Shown here in pieces: positions 23,521-36,438 of a DNA stretch of 64,000 nt (the stretch's first letter is position 1; each line of letters starts with the position of its first letter). Origin of the DNA: Delphinapterus leucas (Eukaryota; Chordata; Mammalia; Artiodactyla; Monodontidae). The notes beneath the pieces are model-generated. The model saw only the letters and a program-made list of their open reading frames with translations. It was not told where the DNA came from and searched no databases. Made by a program: the position numbers and the translations under genes. The stretch covers positions 39,174,679 through 39,238,678 of the forward strand of contig NW_022098036.1 of NCBI RefSeq assembly GCF_002288925.2, in the 5' to 3' direction.

Positions 23521-26487
23521 TTGTGTTGCTTCCAGTAATTATTGATGTTGATTATGATGACTTCAAGCTAATGTTCAAAATTTAAGTTATGTTTAACAAA
23601 ATATCCTTTGGAGGGAAGGAAGCATGTTTTCCATGTTAGAAATATTTCAATACCTGTTACTTAAAATAAGGGGTTAAACAATGCTAATTAAAAGTGAAAC
23701 ATTAGGAAATCTAGCCAACAAAGGTATGCCTAGGACCACCAATTCTGAACAAGCTTTGTTGGGATAAACTTTTACTATGTAGCTAATATAAATACAAGCT
23801 ACCTATTATTAGGGTAGATATATGTGTTACAAAGGATCTAGAAAGACTGAAGAACAAAGTGGAATGACTGCATCATAAGGCTGGTAGAATGGAGCTACAA
23901 GGTAGTAATCAAGAAATAATTCACTAATATGCATGTTAACTAACATGTTTGGTGTTTGCTAAAGGTGAGAAAATTCCAGATGGTGAGACCTAAGTGGCAC
24001 TTTATAGTGAATTTGAAATCCAGAAGCTGTTGTAATGCACCACTGTTGCAGGCAGGAGTGAGCTCTGTGTGGTCTCTTATTGGCAACTCAGAGACTCTGC
24101 AAACTAGAACACAGAACAATTTCTCCAATATGAGGAAAGAGGGAATTTTTGGTTGGCTGAACGGAATGCTGCCTATTAAAAGGAAAATTAGAGAGCTATT
24201 GAAAACTGCCATCATATGAAAATAGTAAACAATGGTTCTTGCCCATTAACTGGACACAATAGTCTCTTATTGAATAACATTGGGGAGGTCTGTATTTCTA
24301 CAGCCTTTCCATGTGTTTAGTCAAGGGTCTGATTGGCCAGATTATTTTAACTTTTGACCATAAACCTGAATTTGAAAAAGTTCAAGTTATTTTTTATAAA
24401 CAGAATATTTTGCCAGTGACTAATATGCAGTGTCTTAGTCGTAAAGAAAATATACGTACGAAACTTTTCTGCATGAGTGCCTCTTTAAGAGTTTTCACTT
24501 AGTGAATTTGCCACGATGTAGCAGCTTTTCACCTACATGAGGTTGGTGCCTGACTGCAGACAGTACCAACTTCTGCCGCTGTGCCGCTGTGGCCCTTACG
24601 TTTCCTATGTGCTTGGTGGGCTCTCATATTTCTTGCATCAAAGTACAATGTTGTACATTTTCATAGAAGCCCTCCCTTTTGTGCTTATTCTGAGTATCAC
24701 TAAATTGTGCGACCTTCAAACTGCTGCCAAAATGCAGAGGGCTAGGAATGCAGTTGCTTCCTAGTCTGTAGTGGCTTCTGGAATGTTTATATTTTTAAAT
24801 TAGTGTTAGGCCAGTGTTTAAAGTTACCTGAAGTGTGAAGATGCGTAACGCATTTTAGCAATGTGACCTGTTTAATGCTTGAGCTTGCCTTCATAATAAT
24901 AGAAAGATAGCTATTTTTAAACTAAGTAGGGTTCGTTATAAGGGCCCTGTGCTTTTCACACACCAGATGATTCACATGCTCTTTCAGGTGAATTCCATGT
25001 GCCCTTGCATAGTCCCAATAACTACTCTTCATGGAGCCCAGAAAACCCAGCACAGTTACAACAGTCTCCTTATACTAGAGAACCCTGTGGTGGTGAAGAC
25101 CAAAAGACCACCTAATATTAATGAACACCATCTGTAAAATGTTGATACTTTTGCTCTGGAGTGCAGCTTTATTCTCATATATGAAAGTTTATAAGTTGAG
25201 GGTTTGTAGGTATAGGAGCTCTTGTATTTAAAAATTTCTTTCTACTGGAAGAGAATGTGCTAATATCAAATGAATATGGTTACAGTATGGGAAATGATTG
25301 TGTGACGGGAGGATTCTTTTCTTGAGAGTGATAGATTGAGGTTCCAAAATTAGCAAGTTCTTTATCTGAAGAGGGAGGCTTCTCTCAGTCCCAACTTGGA
25401 ATGTCAATGTGGCCAGATTTCTAATTTTTGAAAAGAAATGATGTGAAACCTCCCAGTTTTTAAATATTGGTCAAAAACGAAAAATAAAGTATAGACTACA
25501 CCCACAACCTTGATGGAATTGACCTCCTGTGCTCTAAAGCTCAATTGAGGAATTGTCTCTTTGCAAATATAAGTCCTGATATGGCAGTTAAACTTCTCCA
25601 GTTATATATTTGCTAACTGTCCGCATCGGTGGAAAAAAGGAGTTCGGTAAGTCCCGCTGACCCTTTCTTGCCTTGGCTCCCTCAGAGAGAGAACAGGCTT
25701 CTGTTAACAAAAGTTATCTGAGGCCTATGGCCTCCTGCTGAACTGTCAGCGCTCTCTGGCAGTTTTACTGTAGTGGTTTGCTGGTCTCACTGGTAACCAC
25801 CTTGAAGTCAGGTCTGCACAGCTGCAAAGGCTTGGTTCACTCTCGCTGGTGCTAATTATTCTCTTTCCACTTTCTGTGGGTATCACTTCCCTCTTCATCT
25901 TCCATATGTTCACTCTGCTCATTGAAGTATCTTCTTTTTTCTCTTTCTCCTTTCCATGCTTTTATCCCCCTCTCTTGGTAAGAAGAGATTTTTATTTACC
26001 CCATAGGAAACTATAATTTTGGCAGAAAATTACTAGCTTCTGAGCAGTGCAATCAGAAAGAGAGGCACACCCAGGAAGCAAAGCTTGCATCCTGGCATTT
26101 TGTACTCCCAAGAGCAGTTCTTCATCTTCTCCCCTAACTTCGCTCTTCCTCCGGTATTCCCAGTTTTGGAGACTATCAACATGAACTATCTAGTGGGTCA
26201 GCACTCAGATGTGAAAAATGTCCCTGTACACACTACACCCTCCCGATCAGAGCTGCTTCCCTTCACTGTGTCCTCACTGCCCTGCCCTTGGATGGTTCTC
26301 AGTACTTCCCGTTTGGATCTCAGCCACTCCCGCCCTCATTCCCTTTACTCCAGTCCGTGGAATGCCTCATCTATGATCACATTTCTATTGAAAAAAATAA
26401 ATCAAACTTTTTTGCACCCATAATAAAACAAAAAGTTCTTGTAACAATTAAGGACTTAAAAAAAAAATCAAGGACTTTTCCCTGTCT
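23521..26487. other. Unassigned intronic DNA, about 3 kb
   Basis: No repeat family recognised. A pyrimidine-rich patch lies at 25860-25990. Open frames of 60-112 aa (for example 24537-24764 and 26085-26423) show no domain, splice context or start context. They are not reported as genes. Confidence 0.5.
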
Positions 26488-26559
26488 ACCTTTCCTGCCA
26501 TTTTCCTGAAGTATGATTTGTTACAGCCGTATTCAGCTATTCGTCATTCTCAAGGAGTG

Positions 26560-26820
26560 CTGTGTATTTTCACATGCTCCTCTCTCTTTGCCCAGTGACG
26601 CCTCATACTTCGAAACTCAGCTGAGAAGACACTTCTGCCATGTAGCCTTCAGGTGGGCCAGGTACCGTCCATCCCTGCATTTAGCTTTATCACTGTGTAC
26701 ATACTGCTTGGTTCTCCAGCTCTTTCATTAGACTGTGAGCTTCTTGAAAGCAGGAAATATCTTTCATCCCAGAATCCTTAGAGTTTCGTGTGATGCCCAG
26801 GTACTGTGTTAGAACCTAAG
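26560..26820 (+). repeat. L2-like LINE 3' region
   Basis: 'atttagctttatcactgtgtacatactgcttgg', 'cattagactgtgagcttcttgaaagcagg' and 'gtgatgcccaggtactgtgttag' match the order of the L2 3' UTR, truncated before its tail. Confidence 0.6.
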
Positions 26821-27071
26821 AATGGTGAAACAGTTAACAGACGTCAGTTATTCAGCTGTTCAGGGTATGGAGCTGTTGCAGTTTACTAGCAATATGACAT
26901 GTTAACTCTGGTGATCTTTATTAAGACTCATGTACAATAGATTCATTTAGCCCGTCTTATAATTATTATTATTTTTATATAGTTTTAAACTCTGAGTTAT
27001 AATTATTTTTAGTCTTTTAACTACTTAGACAAATCTAAAATTTAAAACATGAGGTTTATATGCGATAAAGG

Positions 27072-27400
27072 TGCTATTGGTCTGAATGTTTGTGTCCCTC
27101 CAAAACTCATATGCTGAAATCCTAATGCCCAATGTGATGGTATTGGGAGGTGTGGGGCCTTTGCTTAAGTCATAAGGGTGGAGCCCTCATGAGTGGGATT
27201 AGTGCTCTTACAGAAGAGACCTCACAGAGATCCCTAGCCTTTTCCATCATGTGGGGAAAATGTGAGAAGTCGATGACCTAGAAGAGAGCCATCACCCCCC
27301 TGATCATGCTGGCACCCTGATTTCGAACTTCTGGCCCTTAGAATTGTGTGAAGTAAATTTGTATTGTTTTTAAATCACCCAGCCTGAATAGACTAAGACA
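27072..27400 (+). mobile_element. Solitary MaLR-type LTR
   Basis: It begins tgctattggtctgaatgttt and ends gactaagaca. Inside are 'ccaatgtgatggtattgggagg', 'gtcataagggtggagccctcatgag', 'tttccatcatgtgggg' and 'gaattgtgtgaagtaaattt'. The last of these blocks precedes the LTR poly-A region. The flanking 5-mers are aaagg and aaggg, an imperfect duplication. No internal viral genes. Same type as the LTR at 10986-11322. Confidence 0.85.
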
Positions 27401-29269
27401 AAGGGACTTCAAAGTCAAATAATCTGTTCTACCAGAGAGCATTCAAGTTAAAAGAGGCATTGAAATTGGTCTCTAGCCACTCTGCCCTTTTCATAAAATT
27501 CATGAACAGCTAACTCAAAGGGTAGTCCCTGATGATGAGTCCTGAGCCTCTCAGGTAGTTTCTGAAATACCCCATCTCCGAAGTCTGGGGCTACTGCTGT
27601 GGTTTTGCCACTGCTCAGGCTCGCAGAGCTTTGTTTGCAGGACCTCAGACTTTTTGATTATGTGGTAGAGACTTCAGTCTGCCGTGAAGGAGGAACCAAT
27701 GGTGTAGTTCCTGAAATGAGTATTCAGTATCCACACTGATCCTATTTCCATCAACGACAGACTAAAGGACAAACATTGGACAGTTTTGGTGGAAGTTTTA
27801 TCTTGCTTGATTTTAAAGTAATATTCCAAAGAACTGTCTATGCTCTTAGTATTTGAGGGTTTTAGTTAGTTAGTTTGTTTGTTTGTTGTATGTTGCTTTT
27901 ATTCTTGAAAGCTTGATTGGTAAGAGATGAGCTACCATGTGCATATTTTCAAATCCTACTTCCCCCCAAAATCATCAAAATCTTGGATATACCTTTATTA
28001 CTGAGTAAATTTTGATTTAAGAACATAGAAAGTCTTTATACACATCACAGAGAAAGAACACTTCAAGCAGACTTTGGCAGCATGTGTCATTGTTTCTAAA
28101 TGTAAAGTTTTTAAACATAGCTTGGTACAACAGTTTGTTACAGTTAAAATTCCGTTTGTGTCACTTTTAGAAATCTAAACATTGTTTCTCTGTCATATGT
28201 CTTTGAAATGATATCATATGTTCTGGAAACTCAATGGAAGTATTGAGAGTGCCAGAACTTACTAGAGGAAGAAATAAATATGTATAACCACTATAGATAT
28301 AGATATGACTATATATAAATATATGTTTTCCTTCTTTCTCATTAAGTTTATGAAACTGTAAAGTCACAATTGGGGACTACCTAAGGAAACTGAGTGATAA
28401 ATGTGTGTGAAAATTGGTAAATCTCTATTTTATCTGCAAACCTCTGACACCGTGACCTGGGCAGTGTGGGGCTATGGTGATTGGGTGGAGAGCTAAAGAA
28501 AAAGCTTGGTTGTTCAGAGTCAAAAGATAGCCAGGTTCTGAAAGTGAGATCAAGACTACTGCTTCAGAGAGCTCCGTTCCGCACACCCGAGAGCAAGCAG
28601 AAACTGTGGGCTCAGGATATCAAGGCAAAGGCCAGGAGTCAACAGTTTCCCTCAGGGAACATTTTCAGGGGCAGGAGGTCAGTAATCCATCAAGAACCAA
28701 GGAGGATCCAAGTTTACAGGCCAAGGTATTAAGACCAAATTTTTAGGAATCGTGTGATTGCAAAAGTCAGAAACTAGTTGAGAAACATCTTCTTGAGGAA
28801 CTCTTGGCACACCAAACTATGCTGACCAGGATTCAGTCTCACAAGGGCTTATTTCTTGGCTTTGTTGGCTCAGATTTGGGTCCAGCTACACAGTGAGCCT
28901 CTAAAATCCAGCGTCTCCCTTTATGATTCCATACCTCATATTCTTATGCTACTAAGCCAAGCAATGAAGAGCTTTGTTTATCATTCTTCACAAAAAAATT
29001 CTGGGTTTTCTGTCTGGGCCAATTAAGGTAATACAGCTAATCCCTAGACCATTCATTATGGCAAAGGTAACTGATTTCCTAATTGGTAGGGTTAAAATAT
29101 ATGGCCTGACTCTAGAGCTGGAGAAGGGTCACTTCTCCAAAGAAAAATGTCTGATTTGTAAACTTAGATGAAATGAGTCCATTTCTTAAAAGATATAAAA
29201 TGCTCAAATTGGCACAAGATGCAGTAAGGGATTGGAATTAATCAGGTAACTATTACAAACACATAACCC
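27401..29269. other. Unassigned intronic DNA
   Basis: About 1.9 kb, with no repeat recognised apart from a short (gttt)n run at 27869-27887. An 83-aa open frame at 28481-28732 has no recognisable domain. Confidence 0.5.
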
Positions 29270-31510
29270 AGGATCGGATGGCTTTATAAGTTAATTGCAC
29301 CCAACTTTTAAAAAACTCTAATTCCTATTCTTGAGAGTTGCTCCAGAAAATTGAAAATGAGAAAAAGCTGTCCAGCTCATTTAATGAGGCTAGTATAATC
29401 TTAACTCTAAAGCCCAATGAGCACAATAAAGAAAAGATTACTATAGGCCTGTTTCTCGTATGACTATAGATACCATGATCCACACAAAGGAAAACTTCAG
29501 CTAAGCAGATCCTATGGTGTATTATAAATAATGCGTCATGATCAAGTAGAGCTTGATATTTGATATTTAAAAATATGTCAGAGTAAGTCAACATACTATT
29601 AGATCAAAGGAGAAATAAAATCAAGTGACCATGTTTATCGATCCCAAGAGAGCATTTGATAAGGTTCAATACCTCTTTATGAAAAATGTATCTTGGGAAT
29701 AAAGGATTAGAAGGGTATATTCTTAATTTGATAAATTTTATGTACAAAAAACTACAGAAATGATTATATTTCATGGAAAAATTTACAAATTATTATATTT
29801 CTTGGAAAAATTTACAAAAAATTACATATTTTGGAACATGAAAAAGTTAACGAGTAAAGGACAACACTTAAAAAAAGAAGTGGAAGGGGATTGGAATGAG
29901 AGAGATAAGACTCATTATTTGCGGATGAGATGACCATCTATCTTAAAAGAAAAAACCCAAAGAATTAACAGGGAAACTATTAGAATTATTAAAAGAGTTA
30001 ACCAGGGTCCTGTATGCAAGATCAGCTTTCGTAAATCAATACTATTGCTCTATACCAGGAATAATAAACTAGAAATTACAATGGAAAAAGAGCAATACAA
30101 AGTGTTAAATACCTAGGAATTAACAATTGAGTTTATACAAGACTTCCATGGGGAATGTTAAAATAGAAAGCATAATAGGTGTTGTGTATAAAAAGAGATA
30201 GTCCATACTCTTGGGATGATATAATTTGATATTATAAACATGTCAAATCTGCCTAAATTAACCTTGATCTCAATTTCAATTGGATTAAAAAATACTAATT
30301 TGATTTAAAATATTTATGGAGAATAGAATTCCAGAAGTAATTGAATTAACCTTAAGAAGAGGAAAGCAGAGAGATTTGACCATCAAATATCAAGATATAA
30401 TACAAAGTCATAGGAAAATTTTTAGAAAGTTTTATTGGTATAAGAATAGACAAGTAGTCTGAAGAGATTGAATGAAGAGCACAGAAATAAACTGGTATAT
30501 ATGGACAAATTTTATATATGACAGAGCATCGCACCACAAATCAATAGGGAACAGATGGATTGATCAGTAGATGATGTTGGGAAAATTGGTTCAGCAATAT
30601 GAAAAAAAGGAAACCTCATGCCTTCTTAATACCATATACAAAGACGTACCTCTTCCAAATAGGTGAAAGACCTAAGTATGAAAGGTAAAATTGTAAATTG
30701 AATTGAAAAAAATTTAGGAGACTATCTTGTAATGGAGAGAGGGAAGAAGGCCATCTTCAGAATTTCAAAAAGCAAAATCATAAAATGAAAAACTGATGAA
30801 TTTTATATAATCAGTTGTAGGATTTCTGCTCATCAAAGGATACCATGGACAACATTAATAAGCATGTAGCTAAATGGGTGAAGATATTTGGAATATCTAA
30901 AACCCAACAAGGGACCAATATATAGAATACAAGGAGTTTCAAAAAATCAACTAGAGAAAGAAAGCAGCACCAATAGAAAAATAGGCAAAGAATATGAACA
31001 GCTAATTTATAGAGGAAGAAACCCCTAATGCTCGCAACCTCAAATTATTTTGTAATTAGATAAATGCAAATTAAACAAATTACGAAATGTCATCTTTCAC
31101 CTGTTAAAGTGAAAAAACATTAAAGTTGGATAATGCCAGGTGTTGAGGATTTGTATAGTTAGGAAGCCTCAGGCACTGCTGGTGAAAATGTGTGACGGTA
31201 CAACCATCCTAGAGAGCAATCTGGCACTATTAGTGAAATTAAACTATACAAATATTGTAACAGCATTTTTGGGTCCATATGTGTCCCCCCAAATCTTCTT
31301 TCACTGGTATATGAGGAGGCCTGTATCAGGATATCCATTGCAGCATTGTTTGTGGAGAAAGCAAGTTGGTAGAAATATGGGTGTCATCACTAGAAAAGTG
31401 CATAAGTAGATTATAGTGGTCATCAAGGAACATTATGCAGCAAGTAGAAATTGTGAATTTGATGTGCATATGGCAACATAGATACATCTCAAAAGCAAAA
31501 AAGAAATAAA
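29270..31510 (+). mobile_element. Old, long L1 fragment (ORF2 and 3' region)
   Basis: In order: a decayed polymerase palm region near 29640 ('atcccaagagagcatttgataaggtt'), 'caagatcagctttcgtaaatcaata', 'attacaatggaaaaagagcaat', 'aagtaattgaattaacc' and later 'ggcactgctggtgaaaatg', all following L1 ORF2 order. There are many stops and small indels, including a 29-bp tandem duplication at 29763-29818. Dead for a very long time. Confidence 0.75.
29763..29818 (+). repeat. 29-bp tandem duplication inside old L1
   Basis: Two adjacent units share attatattt, tggaaaaatttacaaa and differ at one base (a/t near 29773/29802). Confidence 0.85.
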
Positions 31511-33417
31511 ATGATTACTTTGCGTAACACTGTTTTTGCAAATCAAAATATATGCATATACATACAAACTAAAGATACCCATGAAACACATTATGATGGC
31601 TTTCCCTGGGGTGGAGAGAAAAAGGAAGTAAGTTGTGGGTATAAAAGAGAAGCAGAAAAAAAGATATATCCCAAGGGAAGCAAGAAGCATAGATATTGTA
31701 AAATTGAAGAATGAATCTTGTCTGGCCAAAAAAAGCCAAGTGTCTGTCTCAAGAATGTTCAAGAGATCAGGACATCAAAAGTAGACTCTAATAGGCAGAG
31801 TATGAGAGAAGACTGTGTGAACAACAACCTAAGGCACAGAGCACTGACTTCATTTATAGTCATTATCAAATCAGCCACCCAAAGACCTGGGCCCCCCCCC
31901 AAATGTGGAGAAAATGGCTAGCTACTTAAATTTAAGGAGAAGGTTTGGCAAGCATTTGCAGAATGGATTCTGAAATATCATGGCACAGTAAGCCAGAAAC
32001 TAATCATGTCACACACAGAAGTTTCTCCCTAACTCTGATAAAATTGGTTTCATTGTGATGCTTTCTTTCTGGCTTCTTTTGCTCTTCCTTTTTCTTTTAT
32101 ATGCCTCCTAGTTTTTTCTGTACCATCATTCACATTCCTTGGCTGTGTCCTGTCACAGTTTTTTTTCCACCACATCAACTTGCTTTTTTCCACTTTTTTC
32201 CTTTCTCTCTGTATTAAAAAATGACTGTTATTTCTCTTTCTACACTTTTTCCTGTTCCAAACAGTCATACAGCCTCTGTCCCCATTTCTTTCTACTAAGA
32301 GATTGTTTTTCCTCAGCCTGTAGATCTATCCTGCACACCTCCCACACTGTTTTCCTAATATGACTTGGGGAGGAAAATGGTAGGAGGGAATAAACTACTA
32401 GGTTCCTTGATCTTATTTTCATGCACATATTTTAGCAATAGAAAGTAAATGTTATGAAAAAACTCAGGAAATCAGAAAAGTTCATTTCTAAATATACTCC
32501 TTTTTACGTTTTAATTTTTGGTACCGTAGGTTGTTCTTTGATGATTTCACAGAAATGAAAAAATTAAATTTAATCACTGTATCAGCTAATCTCATTTTTC
32601 GGCCTTTGACCTTATGTTAAGTTGGTGATGCCCTCATGGATCCTCAAAAATGAGGCCCACATGAGAAATTGTTACCTGATTCCTATTTCTAATTGATGAA
32701 AACAGTTCAAAGAGCATGGATATAATAATAAATTTTAAGAATTGATTTCTCACTTCTGGGGAGGAATGCAAATAAAAAGTCCTTGTATTTGGAAATCCAC
32801 CTCCCCACCCTACCTCCCACCATTATTCTAGCTTTCCCTGCAGGTGTATAAGGAAGTAGAAACCTACTTTCACTGATTATGTCATCCTTTTCCTATAGAG
32901 CTGAGCAGCTTTCTCTTGGGGAAAATAATTTATTATCTTTCTTTATGATGTAGAAATGGAAGAATCTCTTTTCTGTCTCAGCCTTTGGGAGTTCAGGGGA
33001 CAAGGTGGCATGTTATCCCATACTCAGGAGTGTGCTGGTAAATGTTTAACACCCAACTCTCTGAAAAAAAAGTATTATAAATTTTAATGATATAAAAGGT
33101 GTAGTGTATAATTTACAAATAATAATAAAATGTACAATATCCTTTATTATAAATTCCAAATAGCCAGTTATATCTCACAGAATAACTTTGTCTTTTTTCC
33201 CCCTAAACTCTTGCATCCTGTGGATGCAACCTATGGTTGCAAATGATGAATAAGTATAGTTCTGACATGACTGTTGGTTTATAATTTTTTTATATGAACA
33301 TGAAGATGAAAATGAAACAACAAAGGTGGAGGTCAGAACTTCACATGCTCATCAGTGACATGAATGAGTTCTTTGCTGAGTTGAATAGCGGTTTTGAATA
33401 CTGGAAGAAAATTTCCT
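31511..33417. other. Unassigned intronic DNA
   Basis: About 1.9 kb. A pyrimidine-rich strand runs from 32050-32345. Open frames on both strands (67-109 aa) have no domains. No repeat family assigned. Confidence 0.5.
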
Positions 33418-33478
33418 GTGTGTGTTTGTGTGTGCGTGTGTGTGTGTGTGTGTGTGTGCACGCATGCACGCATGTATG
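33418..33478. repeat. (TG)n microsatellite with (CATG)-rich end
   Basis: Imperfect (tg)n over about 40 nt runs into gcacgcatgcacgcatgtatg. Alternating purine-pyrimidine throughout, so prone to Z-DNA. Confidence 0.95.
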
Positions 33479-33639
33479 TGCTCTTCACCTGGCAGTGGCA
33501 GGTTTCAAAGGTAGCAAGAGAGGACAGACTCTAGTCTCCAGAGCTTGAATCACGTTTGCTTAGATCATGTTGGCCAAAGAAAGTCACACGGCCAATCTCA
33601 GAGTCAGAGTGAAGGCACTAAAAATTACAGGGTAACTGA

Positions 33640-34170
33640 ATGGACATGGATACAGGGAAGGAAATAATTGCCAGTCATTTTATGTATTCATTCCATCATA
33701 GATGCATTCAGCTGCATCACAGAAAACCCACAGAACGATGTTAAACTATAGGGACATGTAAATGTATTTAGCGTGGAGTTTGTAGGTAGGCATTTCCAGG
33801 GTCTCTTCTACTGCTCCACAGTATCAGGTTGAGGGATGGTATCTCTGTGATTCTCTTGGCTTTATCCTCTTTGTCATAAGATAGCTGCCCACATTCTAGA
33901 CATCATGGCCTTATAAAACTTTGAATAAAGGCAGAAGGTATCTGAGAGGTCAGGGCAGTGAGAGAGCTTAATTTGCATGACCCATCCTTTCATTAGGAAG
34001 GAAAAAGTGTTCCCAGAAGCAGCCAGTAGACTGCCCCTATGTGTCATTGGCCAGAATTAGATCACATGACCTCCCCTAGCTTTGGGTGGCTGGCATACCA
34101 ATTTTCAGGCTTTCTCCAAGAAGGATGGGAATAGCTCTGAGGGATAGGCAACTGTGACTGAGCAGGACCC
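33640..34170. repeat. Old dispersed repeat, family not assigned
   Basis: 'catcacagaaaacccacag', 'gtcataagatagctgcccacattctagacatcatggcc', 'ttcccagaagcagccagtagactgcccctatgtgtc' and 'attggccagaattagatcacatgacc' form a series found in a common old mammalian repeat that I recognise but cannot name. Confidence 0.45.
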
Positions 34171-35016
34171 ATTAATAGCCTAGGATACTATAATTAAGAG
34201 TCAAGTCAGTGTCCCCTCTCATGCACTTGTATGACTCAGTTCAAGGATTAGAGGAACAGCAGAGTTTAGTTTGCATAGCTTGGGTCATGTCATCACCCCT
34301 TTACCAGAGGAGGAAATGAACTGCTCCTTTTTTTGTACATCTGATGGACCAAAGATGTGATAGTAATTTCCTCTACCAAAAAGTGAAATGCTATTTCTCC
34401 AAGAGAGGGATGGATATAGAATGACAAAATGTAGTGACACCGCCATCATAGGACATATTCTCCATTATGGGGGACAGATCTTTTGAATGGGAAGATACAC
34501 TTTTCTGACTAACTAGAAGTAACTTCTCTGCTACATCACATACTCTCCTGACACAAAAATGTATGATTTGAAGTTATGGTAAGCTAAATAAATGTTAAAA
34601 TCCATAGATGATTTTTCACAAATTTGCTTTGCTAGAATGAACTGATTCTCTTACTGGGTGTCCCTTGGTTCACATTTGTTAGAATATTGATCACACCTCT
34701 GAGGGAGACTTATAATGAACTGTGATGCAGTGAACCTTATTCCATAGTGCAAAGACGAGGTAATAATTCCTTTGGCAGTTCCTCAGACTGTGCCTCGTGA
34801 TACCTCTTTTATTGTGATCTGGAATACATTTTTCTAATATCTTTTGCTCTGTAATTTTTCATGTATGTATGGTATACATACCAACGAATTCTGCCAGCAA
34901 CTAATTAAATTTTCTCTAAATCAATCTTGCACATGCAGGAGGAAAATAAATATTTGTGATTAAATAAGGGTTTAGAGGTATAGGGTTTCATCTTTCAGTT
35001 GCTGTTTTTATATTGT
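34171..35016. other. Unassigned intronic DNA
   Basis: No repeat or open frame that I can support. Confidence 0.5.
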
Positions 35017-35256
35017 CTCCTTGTCTTATTTATTTATTTATTTATTTGCGGTACGCAGGCCTCTCACTGTTGTGGCTTCTCCCGTTGCGGAGCACAGGCT
35101 CCGGACGCGCAGGCTTAGCGACCGTGGCTCACGGGCCTAGCCGCTCTGCGGCATGTGGGATCTTCCCGGACCGGGGCACGAACCCGTGTGCCCTGCATCG
35201 GCAGGCGGACTCTCAACCACTGAGCCACCAGGGAAGCCCTCCTTGTCTTATTTATT
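35017..35256 (-). mobile_element. CHR-2-type SINE
   Basis: The body at 35035-35238 is antisense, near consensus, with a (ttta)n tail. Perfect 18-bp duplications ctccttgtcttatttatt lie at 35017-35034 and 35239-35256. Young copy. Confidence 0.95.
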
Positions 35257-35262
35257 AGTAAG

Positions 35263-35610
35263 TAATTATAGGGACTTCCCTAGTGGTGCAGTGGTTAAGA
35301 ATCCGCCTGCCAGTGCAGGGGACACGGGTTCGAGCCCTGGTCTGGGACGATCCGACATGCCGCGGAGCAACTAAGCTCGTGCGCCACAGTTACTAAGCCT
35401 GCGCTCTAGAGCCTGCGAGCCACAACTACTGAAGCCCACGTGCCTAGAGCACATGCTCCACAACAAAGAGAAGCCACCACAATGAGAAGCCCGCGCACCG
35501 CAACAGAGTAGCCCCTGCTCGCCACAACTAGAGAAACTCCACACGCAGCAACAAAGACCCAACACAGCCAAAAATAAATAAATAAATTTATTTAAAAAAT
35601 AATAATTATA
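35263..35610 (+). mobile_element. CHR-1-type SINE
   Basis: The body at 35271-35602 runs from gggacttccctagtgg through repeated 'ccacaactact' blocks to an (aaat)n tail. Short duplications taattata lie at 35263-35270 and 35603-35610. It starts about 15 bp after the right-hand duplication of the antisense CHR-2 SINE. Confidence 0.93.
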
Positions 35611-35740
35611 ATAATGTCGATTATTTATTACACTTTACTACATGCCAGGCCCTGTTTGACAACTTTACAGACAGCCACATGATTTATTTGCACATAGGTA
35701 AGGAAGATGACACCAAGCATGGGTCAGTAATGACCATTAA
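35611..35740 (-). repeat. MIR-like fragment
   Basis: 'ttatttattacactttactacatgccaggccctg' and 'aggtaaggaagatgacacc' match antisense MIR order. Confidence 0.5.
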
Positions 35741-36438
35741 GTAATTGAGCTAAGTGGGCCTGACCTGTCCTTCCTGACCTCAGATGTGTTCATAACCCCA
35801 TGGTTCCATCTTGGTGCTGGGAACTGTACTGTGGTGGAGGAAGCACCCCAAATCTGTTGGTAGGAAATGCGTCCCTGGAGGAGCGACCCCTATATACCAT
35901 CCCAACATGGACACATGTACACACATACAGACGTATCTGTTGTATGTTCCAACCTGAATAGGCTGTAAAATTGTATCCTGGAAGGCGGATCACAACCCAT
36001 AGCTGGTTCTTGCCTGTCTCTGTAACTGCCTGCTTGCCACCCCTCCATCTTTCTCTCCTCCTTTCCTGTGTATTTGAAGAATGGGGCTACAGTCTGGCAC
36101 ATAATGTGGTATGAGCTGGCTGGCTAGAGAGTGGGAGAAGAGATAGTAAGCAAAGTAATTTTAGGAAAACAGCAGAACCAAGTCCTTCTGCTGTACAGTA
36201 GCTTTTTCCCCCTCAATTATAAAGGGATTACACATATGTAGTGGAAAGTTTGAAAAATGAAAAAAAAATCTTTCACAATCCCATTCCTAGATATATCTAC
36301 AGTTAATGTTTTTTGATTCTCTTCAAATCCTTTTTCTATGACTGCATTTAGTTTTAACAAAATAAGGGCGCCATTGTCTATATTATTTTATAATCTTCCT
36401 TTGCACTTACGGGAGCATCAAGACAAATTTCTCACAAC
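35741..36438. other. Unassigned intronic DNA
   Basis: Open frames at 35790-36102 (minus) have no domains. The part from 36200 to 36430 has an L1-like AT-rich character but could not be assigned. Confidence 0.45.

Noticed and set aside
24537..24764. 75-aa open frame (MRLVPDCRQY...) considered as a small protein or processed pseudogene piece
   Set aside because: No match to a family that I know, no poly-A tail or target-site duplication, and no conservation evidence available.
26085..26423. 112-aa open frame on the + strand
   Set aside because: No domain, no start context, no splice sites that fit, and a neighbouring frame is open too. Length is compatible with chance in pyrimidine-rich DNA.
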